This document shows positions 36,135 to 44,932 of a stretch of DNA of 64,000 nucleotides, one piece after another (within the stretch, counting starts at the first letter, position 1; the number at the start of each line of letters is the position of its first letter). Made by a program: the position numbers and the translations under genes. Under the pieces are notes generated by a model. That model was given only the letters and a program-made list of their open reading frames with translations. It had not been told where the DNA came from and searched no databases. Origin of the DNA: Nostoc sp. NIES-4103 (lineage in GTDB: Bacteria; Cyanobacteriota; Cyanobacteriia; Cyanobacteriales; Nostocaceae); NCBI RefSeq assembly GCF_002368335.1, contig NZ_AP018288.1:2522208-2586207 (forward strand). Direction: 5' to 3'.

Positions 36135-36251
36135 ATGCTGACTTTAAAAATTGCTGTTTATATTGTTGTTGCTTTCTTTGTGACCATTTTCGTCTTCGGA
36201 TTTTTGTCAAATGACCCAGCTCGTAACCCCGGTCGTCGGGATTTAGAGTAA
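36135..36251 (+). CDS. psbI: Photosystem II reaction center protein I
   Basis: A 38-residue single-pass thylakoid membrane protein, MLTLKIAVYIVV at the N-terminus, one TM helix (about 4-24) and the tail FLSNDPARNPGRRDLE, which is the PsbI signature (FLSxDPxRNPGRxDLE). PsbI binds next to D1 and CP43 and helps assembly and stability of photosystem II. ATG 36135 is preceded by TTGGAGATAT, a good ribosome site. Its small size makes it easy to miss in ORF calling. It stands alone. Confidence 0.97.
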   Translation: MLTLKIAVYIVVAFFVTIFVFGFLSNDPARNPGRRDLE

Positions 36252-36551
36252 AGCCAGACAAATTATCCGCGACTGCCGGAAGGCGGAAAACACCAGCTAT
36301 AAAGACACTTGTCTCAACAAGACGGCAGTTGCTATAACGGAGAAACCTTTCCGAAGTTTGTCCGGAAAGAAACCCTTTGATGCTCGTCGCTCTTGGGCAA
36401 AGACCTATTAATGGGACTTCTCTTTGCAACACAGTGTCTTCTTCCGGGCGGCTTGCTGCATGTAAGCAAAAAGCAAAAGTCGGAAGGCTAAAAGTGTCAC
36501 TCATCCTTCCGGCTATCAATTGGCTATATGCTAGCTTGATTGTTTTTAAAT
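36252..36551. other. Structured spacer after psbI (300 bp)
   Basis: CTTTCCG/CGGAAAG (about 36349-36371) and CGGAAGG/CCTTCCG (36481-36511) form stems. No gene. It may hold the psbI transcript end and the promoter of the DUF3769 gene. Confidence 0.5.
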
Positions 36552-39128
36552 ATGCTTCATTCAGTTCCACCGCCCGCATTGCCTGCTATTCTCGAACCTG
36601 TACAACCGACCAATTCCATCACATCTGCTAGTAAAAGCCAGTTGACTGCAATTGTAGAGACTGACATTAGCACCACAGGAAGTAAACAAAAGTCTCAACT
36701 AAAACCACAAACGCCGCAAACCATCATTACGGCGAACAATGATAATTATCCACCTTTAACAACTACCATTGATGCCACTAGGCATAACTCAATAGTTGCT
36801 GGAACTTTAACAGCACCCAATACACCACAAACTTTCCCTCCAGAATTTTCTCCTTTAGACGCTTCTAGGAGTGCTGCGAGTTTGGGGGAAGTACAGGCAG
36901 TTGGTTATCCGATGCAGCAGGTTCAAGCTTCTAATCCTCAAGGGGAAAGTAACCCAGATGCGACTATTGATCCTAGCTTGAGAGATAAACAGAACTTATT
37001 GCCACCCCAAAATCAAGTTTTAGCTGAAAATTTAGCCCAACAAACACAGCCAGTTGATATTACTGCACAACAGTCTGGTGAGAAAATCAACCTCTCTGTA
37101 TCTACTGATGATACCGTACCAAATGCATCAAGTTTTCAACCAGTACAAAATGTAATAGAGTTCAAGTCTCGCAGTTCAGAAAACGAAACTGCAACGCCTT
37201 CTAGCATAGAATTCAAGTCACCCACCCAACCAACCCAACAGCCTGCACCTGCCAGTACACCGCCAGTAAGACAGAGAATTGTAGAAGTGACATCTGATAG
37301 GCAGGAGTACGACGAACAACGGCGAATTGTCACTGCCGTTGGGAATGTGGTAGTGCGATTTGATGGTGCAGTGGTAGACGCCGATCGCTTACAAGTAAAT
37401 TTAGACAACTTGATCGCCGTTGGAGAAGGTAATGTGGCCTTGACAAGGGGCGATCAGGTATTACGAGGAGAACGCTTTACTTATAACTTTGTCCAAGACA
37501 GTGGCGAACTCGAAAATGGTAGGGGGGAAATTAACTTACCCTCAGCCTCCACAGACTTCGCTTTCTCACCCGCAGATATCGCAACACCCGGTGGAGTCCC
37601 ACAGCGTCCACCAAGCGATCGCATTCGAGCCAATCAGCCTGTTTCTGGTGTCAGCAGTCCGGGAGGCATTGACTTTGTATTAGGGGGTAATAGGGACGCA
37701 AGTAACCTCCCACCGCCAAAAGCCGGGGGTGTAATCAGACGGGTACGGTTTGAAGCAAAACGCGTTGATTTTTATCCGCGAGGCTGGCAAGCAAGGGATG
37801 TACGCCTTACCAATGACCCGTTTTCGCCTCCAGAATTAGAACTGCGAGCAGATAAAGTGACTCTGACGCGGGAAGCTCCCTTAATAGACCGAATTAGAAC
37901 ACAGCGACAGCGTTTAGTATTTGACCAAAAATTCGCTCTACCCATCCCAGTAGATCGCCAGACCATTGACCGGCGGGAGCGCGAAGTCACGCCTGCCATT
38001 GTATCCCCTGGCTATGATGGCGATCGCCGTGGTGGTTTATTTGTGGAGCGTAGCTTTAGACCCCTCGATACAGAACAAGCAAGCTTGACCGTCACGCCCC
38101 AGTTTTTCGTGCAAAAAGCTGTACAAGGAGGTTCAACTGATGTAGCATCACTGTTTGGTGTCAAATCAAGACTGAATGCTGTTTTCAGTCCCAAGACTGT
38201 ACTAGAAGGTTCTGGGGAGTTAACCAGTTTTGACTTGGATGAAGTAGAGGACAATCTCAAGGCAAGTTTGCGCTTGCGCCAGCTGTTAGGCGATCGCAAT
38301 CCCCATACCCTCAATTTAGAATATAGCTACCGCGATCGGCTTTATAATGGTACCCTCGGCTTTCAAACTGTCCAGAGTAGCCTTGGTGGTGTGCTTCTGT
38401 CTCCGGTAATTCCTTTGGGTAAGAGTGGCATTAACCTCACCTATCAAGCAGGCGCACAGTATATCAACGCCAACACCGACCGCCTAGACTTGCTAGAACC
38501 AATTAGAGAAAACAATCGCATCTCACTTGGTCGTTTACAAGCCAGCGCCGACCTCAGTACCGGCTTTTTGCTTTGGCAAGGCAAACCATTACCAGCCACT
38601 GCCACCGAGGGATTACGATACACAGCTAACCCTGTGGTTCCTTATTTGCAGGCGATCGCTGGTGTCACAGGCACTACTAGCTATTACACTAATGGAGACA
38701 ATCAAAGTACCCTCACTGGTAGAGTTGGCTTAATAGGGCAGATTGGCAATTTCTCTCGTCCTTTTTTAGACTATACCGCTTTTAATGTTATTTATTCTCA
38801 AGGTTTAAACAGTGGGTTATCACCCTTTTTGTTTGATCGTTCTGTAGATAACAGAGTCTTAAGTGCCGGCATTTCACAACAACTTTACGGCCCATTTCGC
38901 TTAGGTTTTCAAACTTCAATTAACTTAGATACTGGTGAACAAAGTAGCACCGACTACTTTGTGGAATATACCCGCCGCACTTATGGCATCACCTTGCGTT
39001 ACAATCCGGTGCTGGAATTAGGTGGTTTCAGCATTCGCATTAGTGATTTTAATTGGACTGGCGGGACTGATCCCTTTTCTGGTGGTGAAGTTAAGCCAGT
39101 TGTGAATGGTGTACAACAGGAAAATTAA
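36552..39128 (+). CDS. DUF3769 protein, LptD/OstA-like outer-membrane assembly factor
   Basis: Protein of 858 residues. After a long low-complexity N-terminal region (about 1-220, Pro/Gln/Thr-rich), an OstA/LptA-like beta-jellyroll repeats QEYDEQRRIVTAVGNVVVRF, VVDADRLQVN and GEGNVALTRGDQVLRGERFT (about 245-330). A large C-terminal beta-barrel with Tyr/Thr-rich strands follows (about 500-850). This is the cyanobacterial DUF3769 version of LptD, expected to insert lipopolysaccharide into the outer leaflet. ATG 36552 is preferred over an in-frame TTG 12 bp upstream. No signal peptide is evident at the chosen start, which is odd for an outer-membrane protein. Confidence 0.85.
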   Translation: MLHSVPPPALPAILEPVQPTNSITSASKSQLTAIVETDISTTGSKQKSQLKPQTPQTIITANNDNYPPLTTTIDATRHNSIVAGTLTAPNTPQTFPPEFSPLDASRSAASLGEVQAVGYPMQQVQASNPQGESNPDATIDPSLRDKQNLLPPQNQVLAENLAQQTQPVDITAQQSGEKINLSVSTDDTVPNASSFQPVQNVIEFKSRSSENETATPSSIEFKSPTQPTQQPAPASTPPVRQRIVEVTSDRQEYDEQRRIVTAVGNVVVRFDGAVVDADRLQVNLDNLIAVGEGNVALTRGDQVLRGERFTYNFVQDSGELENGRGEINLPSASTDFAFSPADIATPGGVPQRPPSDRIRANQPVSGVSSPGGIDFVLGGNRDASNLPPPKAGGVIRRVRFEAKRVDFYPRGWQARDVRLTNDPFSPPELELRADKVTLTREAPLIDRIRTQRQRLVFDQKFALPIPVDRQTIDRREREVTPAIVSPGYDGDRRGGLFVERSFRPLDTEQASLTVTPQFFVQKAVQGGSTDVASLFGVKSRLNAVFSPKTVLEGSGELTSFDLDEVEDNLKASLRLRQLLGDRNPHTLNLEYSYRDRLYNGTLGFQTVQSSLGGVLLSPVIPLGKSGINLTYQAGAQYINANTDRLDLLEPIRENNRISLGRLQASADLSTGFLLWQGKPLPATATEGLRYTANPVVPYLQAIAGVTGTTSYYTNGDNQSTLTGRVGLIGQIGNFSRPFLDYTAFNVIYSQGLNSGLSPFLFDRSVDNRVLSAGISQQLYGPFRLGFQTSINLDTGEQSSTDYFVEYTRRTYGITLRYNPVLELGGFSIRISDFNWTGGTDPFSGGEVKPVVNGVQQEN

Positions 39129-39181
39129 ATTCGTCATTCGTCATTTGTCATTCGTCATTCGTCATTCGTGAGAAGGTAATT

Positions 39182-39676
39182 ATGAACAAAATACTGACTA
39201 ATGCTGTTGTTTTACTTGGTTTAATTACCTCTGGCGTAGCTGTTGCTCAAACTCAAAATCATCCACTACATCCAAGACCAAAGTTTGAACCACTTTCCCA
39301 ACCAGAACCAGTTTCAACTCCAATATCTAATTACAGCAGATATCCCGACAATAGCAATAAGACAGAAGCCCAATTAATTAAAAAAGAAAGAATAATTAAG
39401 GGGCTTAAAAAAGGGTTACAGCTTAAACAAATCAAACTTCTGAAATATTCACAATATCTTACTAATAGAAAAGAACTTGGAGGTAGCCTTTTAGAAAATT
39501 TGATGGTTCATCCTAATCGTTTAGTATGGTTTGCTGAAATCGAGGCAGCAGAAGGAAGTTTAGAAGTACGTCAAAGTAATGGACAAAACGTAAAATTCAA
39601 GAAATCGAAAGTACTCTTAGTAGTTGATGCTGAAACAGGTGAACGCTTAGATACAGATATTTTTGAAGTCCCTTAA
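39182..39676 (+). CDS. Secreted protein, unknown function
   Basis: Protein of 164 residues with a signal peptide (NAVVLLGLITSGVAVAQ, cleavage after AVAQ). A Pro-rich segment (about 25-55) leads to a basic helix (KKERIIKGLKKGLQLKQIKL) and a C-terminal beta-rich part (RLVWFAEIEAAEGSLEVRQ) ending in DAETGERLDTDIFEVP. I do not recognise a family. It follows the LptD-like gene by 53 bp, separated by TCGTCAT heptamers, and may be co-transcribed; a role at the envelope is possible. Confidence 0.7.
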   Translation: MNKILTNAVVLLGLITSGVAVAQTQNHPLHPRPKFEPLSQPEPVSTPISNYSRYPDNSNKTEAQLIKKERIIKGLKKGLQLKQIKLLKYSQYLTNRKELGGSLLENLMVHPNRLVWFAEIEAAEGSLEVRQSNGQNVKFKKSKVLLVVDAETGERLDTDIFEVP

Positions 39677-40394
39677 ATAATTACTGTCATTGTTGCATGA
39701 TTGAGGAAAGAGTACACTTTTCTTTAATAGAGTTTAGTTCTACGTTTTGTACCTCATTTACTTGCAAACTGCTGTATTTTCCAGACCTTATACCAATTCT
39801 CTAAAATCCGGCAACACATTCAAACACCGAAACCCAGACTATACCTGAATTTCTTAATTACGAATTACGAATTACGAATTACGAATTGGTATTAAAGCGA
39901 TCGCTCCCTCGCCCCACTCTTGATTACCAGCATCAGCCGATCCACTTGACCCAATTGTGTGTAATATTTGACAAGTTAATCTAAAGTTATCAAAAGTTTC
40001 TAACAATTTGTAAATGAATATTAATAATAAAATAAATAATTTAAAATAAGGTCAAGTAAATTGATAGAAAAAAATATCATAAACGTCAAAAACAATGGAT
40101 AATTTCTATAAGGCAAAAACAAGAAAAACCATTAATTTTGGATAAAATTTGATGTCGATAAACTGCTCTAACTTCAGGTGAGAATTCAATATATAGAAAA
40201 CTCCAAGCGTATGGAGATGGAGTTTTTGTGAATGGGGAATTGGGTATGTATAAGGAGAAAAAAGTTCCAATTCCCTATTTACTATTGGTCTTGAGAATCG
40301 GAAATCGGGAATTAGGGATTAAAAATTGGGAAAAAAGATGTAAGTTGTTCATCCCAGTCCCCAGTCCCCAAAGACAAATTAACAAAGAGCAAAG
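39677..40394. other. Spacer (718 bp)
   Basis: Contains the ATACCAATT-family element at 39790-39892, an AT-rich stretch with TTTAAAATAAGG-type sequence, and GGGAATTG and CCCAGTC repeats just before glgP. No gene seen. Confidence 0.6.
39790..39892. mobile_element. MITE-like element, ATACCAATT family
   Basis: Ends ATACCAATT and AATTGGTAT are perfect 9-bp inverted repeats. The right half consists of TACGAAT heptamers. A HIP1 octamer follows at 39898. Confidence 0.65.
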
Positions 40395-42614
40395 ATGTAT
40401 ATGGCTAACAGCAGTGCAATCACAGCAGCGGTTCGATTGAGTGAAAAGTTACCTTTTCCGCTCAAGCGTTTAGCAGATTTAGCTTATAACTATTGGTGGT
40501 GTTGGACTAGCGATCGCATAGCGTTATTCCAAACCATTGATCCCCAAGAATGGGAACGCTGTGGACACAACCCAGTGGCAATTTTAGAGTCATCCAGCTA
40601 CGAACGTCTCACCCAGTTAGCGGAAGACCCATTTTACTTAAAGCAGATTTCCGCCCTCACGCGTGAGTTTGACACATACATGGCACAAAAAGATACTTGG
40701 GTGAGTCGCGTTGCACCGCAAGTATCCCAAGACCGCCCCATAGCTTACTTTTGTGCAGAATTTGGTATCCACGAATCTCTGCCGGTGTATTCTGGTGGCT
40801 TGGGCATTCTCGCCGGGGATCACCTGAAATCCTCATCAGATTTGGGTGTACCGCTGGTTGGTGTCGGCTTGTTGTATCGCCAAGGTTATTTTCGCCAACG
40901 CTTGAACCGCCACGGTTGGCAAGAAGATTATTATCTGGATAATCCCTTTGGCCGGATGCCTATAGAGTTAATTAAAAACGAACAAGGGCAACCGCTGACT
41001 ATCCAGCTAGAAATTCGCCAGCGACAAGTAAAAGTGCAAATTTGGCGAGTGCAAGTAGGGCGGGTAAGTCTATATTTACTCGATAGCGATCGCCAAGACA
41101 ACGATCCTATCGACCGCTGGCTAACTGGACACCTGTATGGTGGTAACTTAGAAACTCGCATCGCCCAAGAAGTTGTCTTGGGAATTGGCGGTGTGCGGGC
41201 TTTAACAGCCTTGGGAATTCAACCTTCTGTCTATCACCTCAACGAAGGACACGCCGCCTTCTGTACTTTGGAAATTGCCAAACAAGCAATTGAACGTACA
41301 GGTAAATCCTTCTACGACATTGAAGCCGAAGTACGCAACAGTTGTGTATTCACCACCCATACACCCGTACCTGCCGGTCACGATGTCTTCTCCCCAGATT
41401 TAATCGACTCCTACTTTGCTCAGTACTGGCCACAATTGCGACTTTCCCGCGAGCAATTTTTAGCATTAGGCGCACGACGACTAGGCGACCCTTGGGAACC
41501 CTTCGGGATGACCGTTTTAGCTTTGCGGATGTGTCGTGCTTGCAATGGCGTGAGTGAATTACACGGCCAAGTTTCCCGCAAAATGTGGACAGTTCTCTTT
41601 CCCCGGCGGTCTGAAGACGATGTGCCAATTGGTTACATTACCAATGGCGTACATGCACCGACTTGGACTGCTCCTTTATTGGCTGACTTGTATAATCAGT
41701 ATCTAGGAGCAGACTGGAAAACCCGTGCAGTTGATCCCCAAATGTGGGCGAAAGTTGACGAGATTCCCGATGAAGAACTATGGTCACGTCATCTCATCCT
41801 CAAAGACAGACTCATCGCCTACACGCGTTATAAAGTCAAGAAAGCACGAGAACAGCGTGGTGAAGATTACAAACTTATCCAAGCCACTGATAGCCTACTA
41901 GACTCTAACGTCCTGACAATTGGATTTGCCAGACGCTTTAGCCCTTACAAACGCGGCGATCTGATTTTACGTGATGCCCAAAGAGCGTTGAAGATTTTTG
42001 GTAATGCCCAACGTCCAGTACAGATTATCTTTGCAGGAAAAGCCCACCCAGCTGATGAAGAAGGCAAGCGAATTATTCAACGTTTGATGGAGTGGTGTCA
42101 AAATTCAGGCATTCTTAACCGAGTTGCCTTTATTGAAGACTACGACATTTACACCGGGCAAAAACTAGTACAAGGTGTAGATGTGTGGTTGAACAACCCC
42201 CGTCGCCCTCTAGAAGCATCGGGTACAAGTGGACAGAAAGTCTGCTTCAACGGTGGCATTAATTGCAGCGTCCTTGATGGTTGGTGGTGCGAAGGTTACA
42301 AAGCCGATGCCAATGGTAAAGGAATTAACGGCTGGGCAATTGGTGAAGATGCTCATACCAGCGACCAAGAACTGCAAGACCGCATTGACTCGCAATCTTT
42401 ATATCAACTGTTGGAAGAGGAAATTGTTCCTTTATATTATGACCAAGATGCCAATGGCATTCCACACCGTTGGGTGCAGATGATGAAAGCGTCGATTAAG
42501 ACAAATGCACCCCTATTCAACACAGACAGAATGATTGCCGACTACGTTTCACAGGTTTATGTCCCAGAAATTGCTACCCGTGTAAGGCCTATTTTGGCTA
42601 AAGTTCTGCTGTAA
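40395..42614 (+). CDS. glgP: Alpha-glucan (glycogen) phosphorylase
   Basis: Cytosolic enzyme of 739 residues that releases glucose 1-phosphate from glycogen. Conserved motifs: GGLGILAGDHLKSSSDLGVP (about 130-150), HLNEGHAAF, TTHTPVPAGHDVF, TNGVHAPTW, FARRFSPYKRGDL, and the PLP region NNPRRPLEASGTSGQK with the cofactor lysine at its end. It is the compact alpha-glucan phosphorylase type (TIGR02094-like) rather than the muscle/MalP type. A second in-frame ATG two codons on is equally plausible. An intrinsic terminator follows the stop. It supplies carbon from glycogen at night or during differentiation. Confidence 0.95.
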   Translation: MYMANSSAITAAVRLSEKLPFPLKRLADLAYNYWWCWTSDRIALFQTIDPQEWERCGHNPVAILESSSYERLTQLAEDPFYLKQISALTREFDTYMAQKDTWVSRVAPQVSQDRPIAYFCAEFGIHESLPVYSGGLGILAGDHLKSSSDLGVPLVGVGLLYRQGYFRQRLNRHGWQEDYYLDNPFGRMPIELIKNEQGQPLTIQLEIRQRQVKVQIWRVQVGRVSLYLLDSDRQDNDPIDRWLTGHLYGGNLETRIAQEVVLGIGGVRALTALGIQPSVYHLNEGHAAFCTLEIAKQAIERTGKSFYDIEAEVRNSCVFTTHTPVPAGHDVFSPDLIDSYFAQYWPQLRLSREQFLALGARRLGDPWEPFGMTVLALRMCRACNGVSELHGQVSRKMWTVLFPRRSEDDVPIGYITNGVHAPTWTAPLLADLYNQYLGADWKTRAVDPQMWAKVDEIPDEELWSRHLILKDRLIAYTRYKVKKAREQRGEDYKLIQATDSLLDSNVLTIGFARRFSPYKRGDLILRDAQRALKIFGNAQRPVQIIFAGKAHPADEEGKRIIQRLMEWCQNSGILNRVAFIEDYDIYTGQKLVQGVDVWLNNPRRPLEASGTSGQKVCFNGGINCSVLDGWWCEGYKADANGKGINGWAIGEDAHTSDQELQDRIDSQSLYQLLEEEIVPLYYDQDANGIPHRWVQMMKASIKTNAPLFNTDRMIADYVSQVYVPEIATRVRPILAKVLL

Positions 42615-42640
42615 AGCATTTTAAACTTCCTGGTTCGATA

Positions 42641-42669
42641 GAGGGGTGGTTTACCTGCCCCTTTTTTCT
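42641..42669 (+). terminator. Intrinsic terminator of glgP
   Basis: GAGGGGTGG, loop TTTA, CCTGCCCC, then CTTTTTTCTT, 27 bp after the glgP stop. It ends just before the next gene start at 42682 and occupies what would otherwise be an N-terminal extension of that gene. Confidence 0.8.
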
Positions 42670-42681
42670 TGTATCAAAGAT

Positions 42682-43104
42682 ATGGAAATTACAAAACTCA
42701 AGGTTCGACCCTATCAGTTAGATGACGAACAACAGGTTATCGAGTTATGGCATCGTTGCAATTTAGTTGTCCCGTGGAATGACCCAAAACGCGACATTGA
42801 ATTAAAATTGCAATTTCAACCACATCTGTTTTTAATAGCAGAGATGGATAGTTTAATTATTGCCTCAGTTATGGCTGGCTACGAGGGACATCGCGGTTGG
42901 ATAAACTACTTGGCAGTGTCACCAGATTATCAGCGAAAAGGTATCGGTCAGTTGATAATGGAAGCTGCTGAAGCTGAATTAAAAAAGCTAGGCTGTGTCA
43001 AAGTGAATTTACAAGTGCGGTATTCTAATAAATCTGTTATCGCTTTCTACGAAAAAATGGGTTTTTCGGATAGCAATGTCATCGGTATGGGCAAGTGGTT
43101 GTAA
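42682..43104 (+). CDS. GNAT family acetyltransferase (YpeA-like)
   Basis: Acetyltransferase of 140 residues. It has YQLDDEQQVIELWHRC at the N-terminus, the strand INYLAVSPDYQRKGIGQLIM containing the acetyl-CoA loop (QRKGIG), and NKSVIAFYEKMGF near the end, all typical of YpeA-type GNATs. The substrate is unknown; related proteins act on amino acids or proteins. The start is ATG 42682, just after the glgP terminator. Confidence 0.88.
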   Translation: MEITKLKVRPYQLDDEQQVIELWHRCNLVVPWNDPKRDIELKLQFQPHLFLIAEMDSLIIASVMAGYEGHRGWINYLAVSPDYQRKGIGQLIMEAAEAELKKLGCVKVNLQVRYSNKSVIAFYEKMGFSDSNVIGMGKWL

Positions 43105-43105
43105 G

Positions 43106-43264
43106 CTATTGTCGGCGAGTCATAGCTATTACAGCGTTAACTGTAAGTTCGGGGAGAATACCTAAGTTTGGCAGAACATCTACTCCTGCAAAGATTATTG
43201 GTAGGTCATCTCCTTGCCAAACCCATATCTGCTGACGAGCGAGATCGATTAACCAAGCTAGTTG
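43106..43264 (-). pseudogene. Uma2-like endonuclease remnant (C-terminal 52 codons)
   Basis: Open minus-strand frame QLAWLIDLARQQIWVWQGDD ... LPNLGILPELTVNAVIAM ... stop. The LAWLIDxxxxxIWVW motif followed by a LPELT ending resembles the C-terminus of the large cyanobacterial Uma2 (DUF820) family of PD-(D/E)xK nuclease-like proteins. The catalytic part is missing and the frame is cut at about 43264. It sits between two plus-strand genes, 1 bp after the GNAT stop. Confidence 0.6.
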
Positions 43265-43302
43265 CGTTTACTTAATTTTTATTAACCTACTTATTAATTG
43301 AT

Positions 43303-44097
43303 ATGCGTATATGGCAAGCTGATTTTTATCGTAGTCCCCAGCAAAATGCATCGGGACAAGTTTTATGGGAGTTGTCGATTTGTGATGCAAATCGCCGCTT
43401 TGAATATGCAGCGACTTGTCCTCAGTCAGCAGCAAATTCGAGTTGGGTTGCTGCTCAAATTCAGCAAGCGGCTGGTGAAAAATTGCCAGATATCATTCAA
43501 GTATTTCGCCCTCAATCTTTAAGTTTAATACAAGCGGCTGGACGCAATTTAGGTATTAATGTTGAACCGACTCGCCGCACTTCGGCATTGAAACAGTGGT
43601 TACAAGAAAAACAATATACTTTAGCCCTGGATAAACCACCACCCGCACCATTACCAGAAAATTTGTGGGGGGAAGAATGGCGCTTTGCGACACTCCAGGC
43701 TGGTGAACTTGTGGATGTATTTGCACAAAGGCTAATCCCCGTTTTATATATGCCAGAATTTCTTAAACCCATCAATCTAGGTTTAGCGTCAACACTTCCT
43801 GTACCTGGTGTAGTAATCTATGGAGGTAGGCGATCGCTACGTTTAGCCAAGTGGTTAGAACAAGCACAACCAGTAGCATTAAATTACATAGCTGGTGCGC
43901 CGGATGGCTTAATATTAGAAGCTGGTTTAGCAGATAGATGGGTTGTAGCAACTTTTACCGATCCAGAAGTTACTGCTGCTGCTAAAGTTTATGAACAGCG
44001 AAAACAGCAAAGTCACGGACTGCATTTTTTACTGGTGCAACCTGATGATTCAGGAATGACTTACACCGGCTTTTGGTTATTGCAGCAAGAAGATTAA
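43303..44097 (+). CDS. Tab2/Atab2 family RNA-binding protein
   Basis: Protein of 264 residues matching the Tab2/Atab2 family: the N-terminus MRIWQADFYRSPQQ, the middle NLWGEEWRFATLQAG and the end GLHFLLVQPDDSGMTYTGFW. In algae and plants these proteins bind psaB (and psbA/psbC) mRNA and are needed for translation of photosystem reaction-centre subunits; a similar role in cyanobacterial photosystem biogenesis is inferred. Length is typical of cyanobacterial members. No photosystem gene is adjacent. Confidence 0.88.
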   Translation: MRIWQADFYRSPQQNASGQVLWELSICDANRRFEYAATCPQSAANSSWVAAQIQQAAGEKLPDIIQVFRPQSLSLIQAAGRNLGINVEPTRRTSALKQWLQEKQYTLALDKPPPAPLPENLWGEEWRFATLQAGELVDVFAQRLIPVLYMPEFLKPINLGLASTLPVPGVVIYGGRRSLRLAKWLEQAQPVALNYIAGAPDGLILEAGLADRWVVATFTDPEVTAAAKVYEQRKQQSHGLHFLLVQPDDSGMTYTGFWLLQQED

Positions 44098-44144
44098 CTT
44101 ACGAGCTACTATTAATGTAGTACAGTTTGATATCTACTTTAGAT

Positions 44145-44684
44145 ATGAAAAAATTTTCAAGTGCAATTTTTTCAGTAGGTTTCACTGTTTTATCTCTAGG
44201 GACATGGGTATCTTTTGCAAATTCAGCAAATGCCGACTCTGTTCGTGGTGATTACCGCAGAAATGGAACTTATACTAGACCAAACTATCGCTTAGATCGA
44301 GGTGATAGATATTACAACCGATATCCTGTCAATAGACCAAACTATCGCTTAGATCGAGGCTATAGATATTACAACCGATATCCTGTCAATAGACCAAACT
44401 ATCGCTTAGATCGAGGTGATAGATATTACAACCGATATCCTGTCAATAGACCAAACTATCGCTTAGATCGAGGCTATAGATATTACAATCGCTATCCTGT
44501 CAATAGACCGGACTATCGCTTAGATCGAGGCTATAGATATTACAATCAATTGCCAGAGACTCGTCTGTTTCCTGCTTCGCCGCCACCTCTAATTGTCCCA
44601 CCTCCTAATTATCCATCATCTGTAACTATCCCACCCGCTACTTTTCCCTCACCTGTAACTATTCCACCTGCTAATTTTCCATGA
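44145..44684 (+). CDS. Secreted Arg/Tyr-rich protein with 19-residue tandem repeats
   Basis: Protein of 179 residues with a signal peptide (SAIFSVGFTVLSLGTWVSF, cleavage near ANA). The centre is four full and one partial copy of a 19-residue unit, NRPNYRLDRG(D/Y)RYYNRYPV, encoded by 57-bp repeats that are almost identical. The C-terminus has two shorter copies of a PPA(T/N)FPSPVTI-like unit. It is highly basic and Tyr-rich, with no enzyme motif. The start is ATG 44145; an upstream TTG is unlikely. It resembles other cyanobacterial secreted basic repeat proteins in composition only; a cell-surface or matrix role is a guess. Confidence 0.75.
   Translation: MKKFSSAIFSVGFTVLSLGTWVSFANSANADSVRGDYRRNGTYTRPNYRLDRGDRYYNRYPVNRPNYRLDRGYRYYNRYPVNRPNYRLDRGDRYYNRYPVNRPNYRLDRGYRYYNRYPVNRPDYRLDRGYRYYNQLPETRLFPASPPPLIVPPPNYPSSVTIPPATFPSPVTIPPANFP
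44277..44550 (+). repeat. 57-bp tandem repeats inside a gene
   Basis: Units begin at 44277, 44334, 44391, 44448 and 44505 with AGACCAAACTATCGCTTAGA (AGACCGG in the last). The variable codon after CGAGG is GAT, TAT, GAT, TAT, TAT, so units 1-2 and 3-4 form two 114-bp pairs. Confidence 0.95.
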
Positions 44685-44932
44685 TTTGCATATAAAGACT
44701 ACTTTTGCTTCAACTTGGCTAAACGTATAGCTCTAGTCAGGTTTTAACATTTTAGATTTACCTATAAATTTGGCTATAGCTTTACACAGTACAATTAAGG
44801 TTTTAAGTAGTCGTTATCAACTAACTATACTAAATATGGTAAAAAATCTTTGTGTCTTGATGACTTTTATAAATTTCTCTATATAAGGCACAAAGAATTT
44901 TGAAGCCAGCCAAGTAATTTGCCAATCAACAA

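Noticed and set aside
36070..36579. 169-codon minus-strand ORF covering psbI
   Set aside because: It is antisense to the clear psbI gene and has no recognisable domain.
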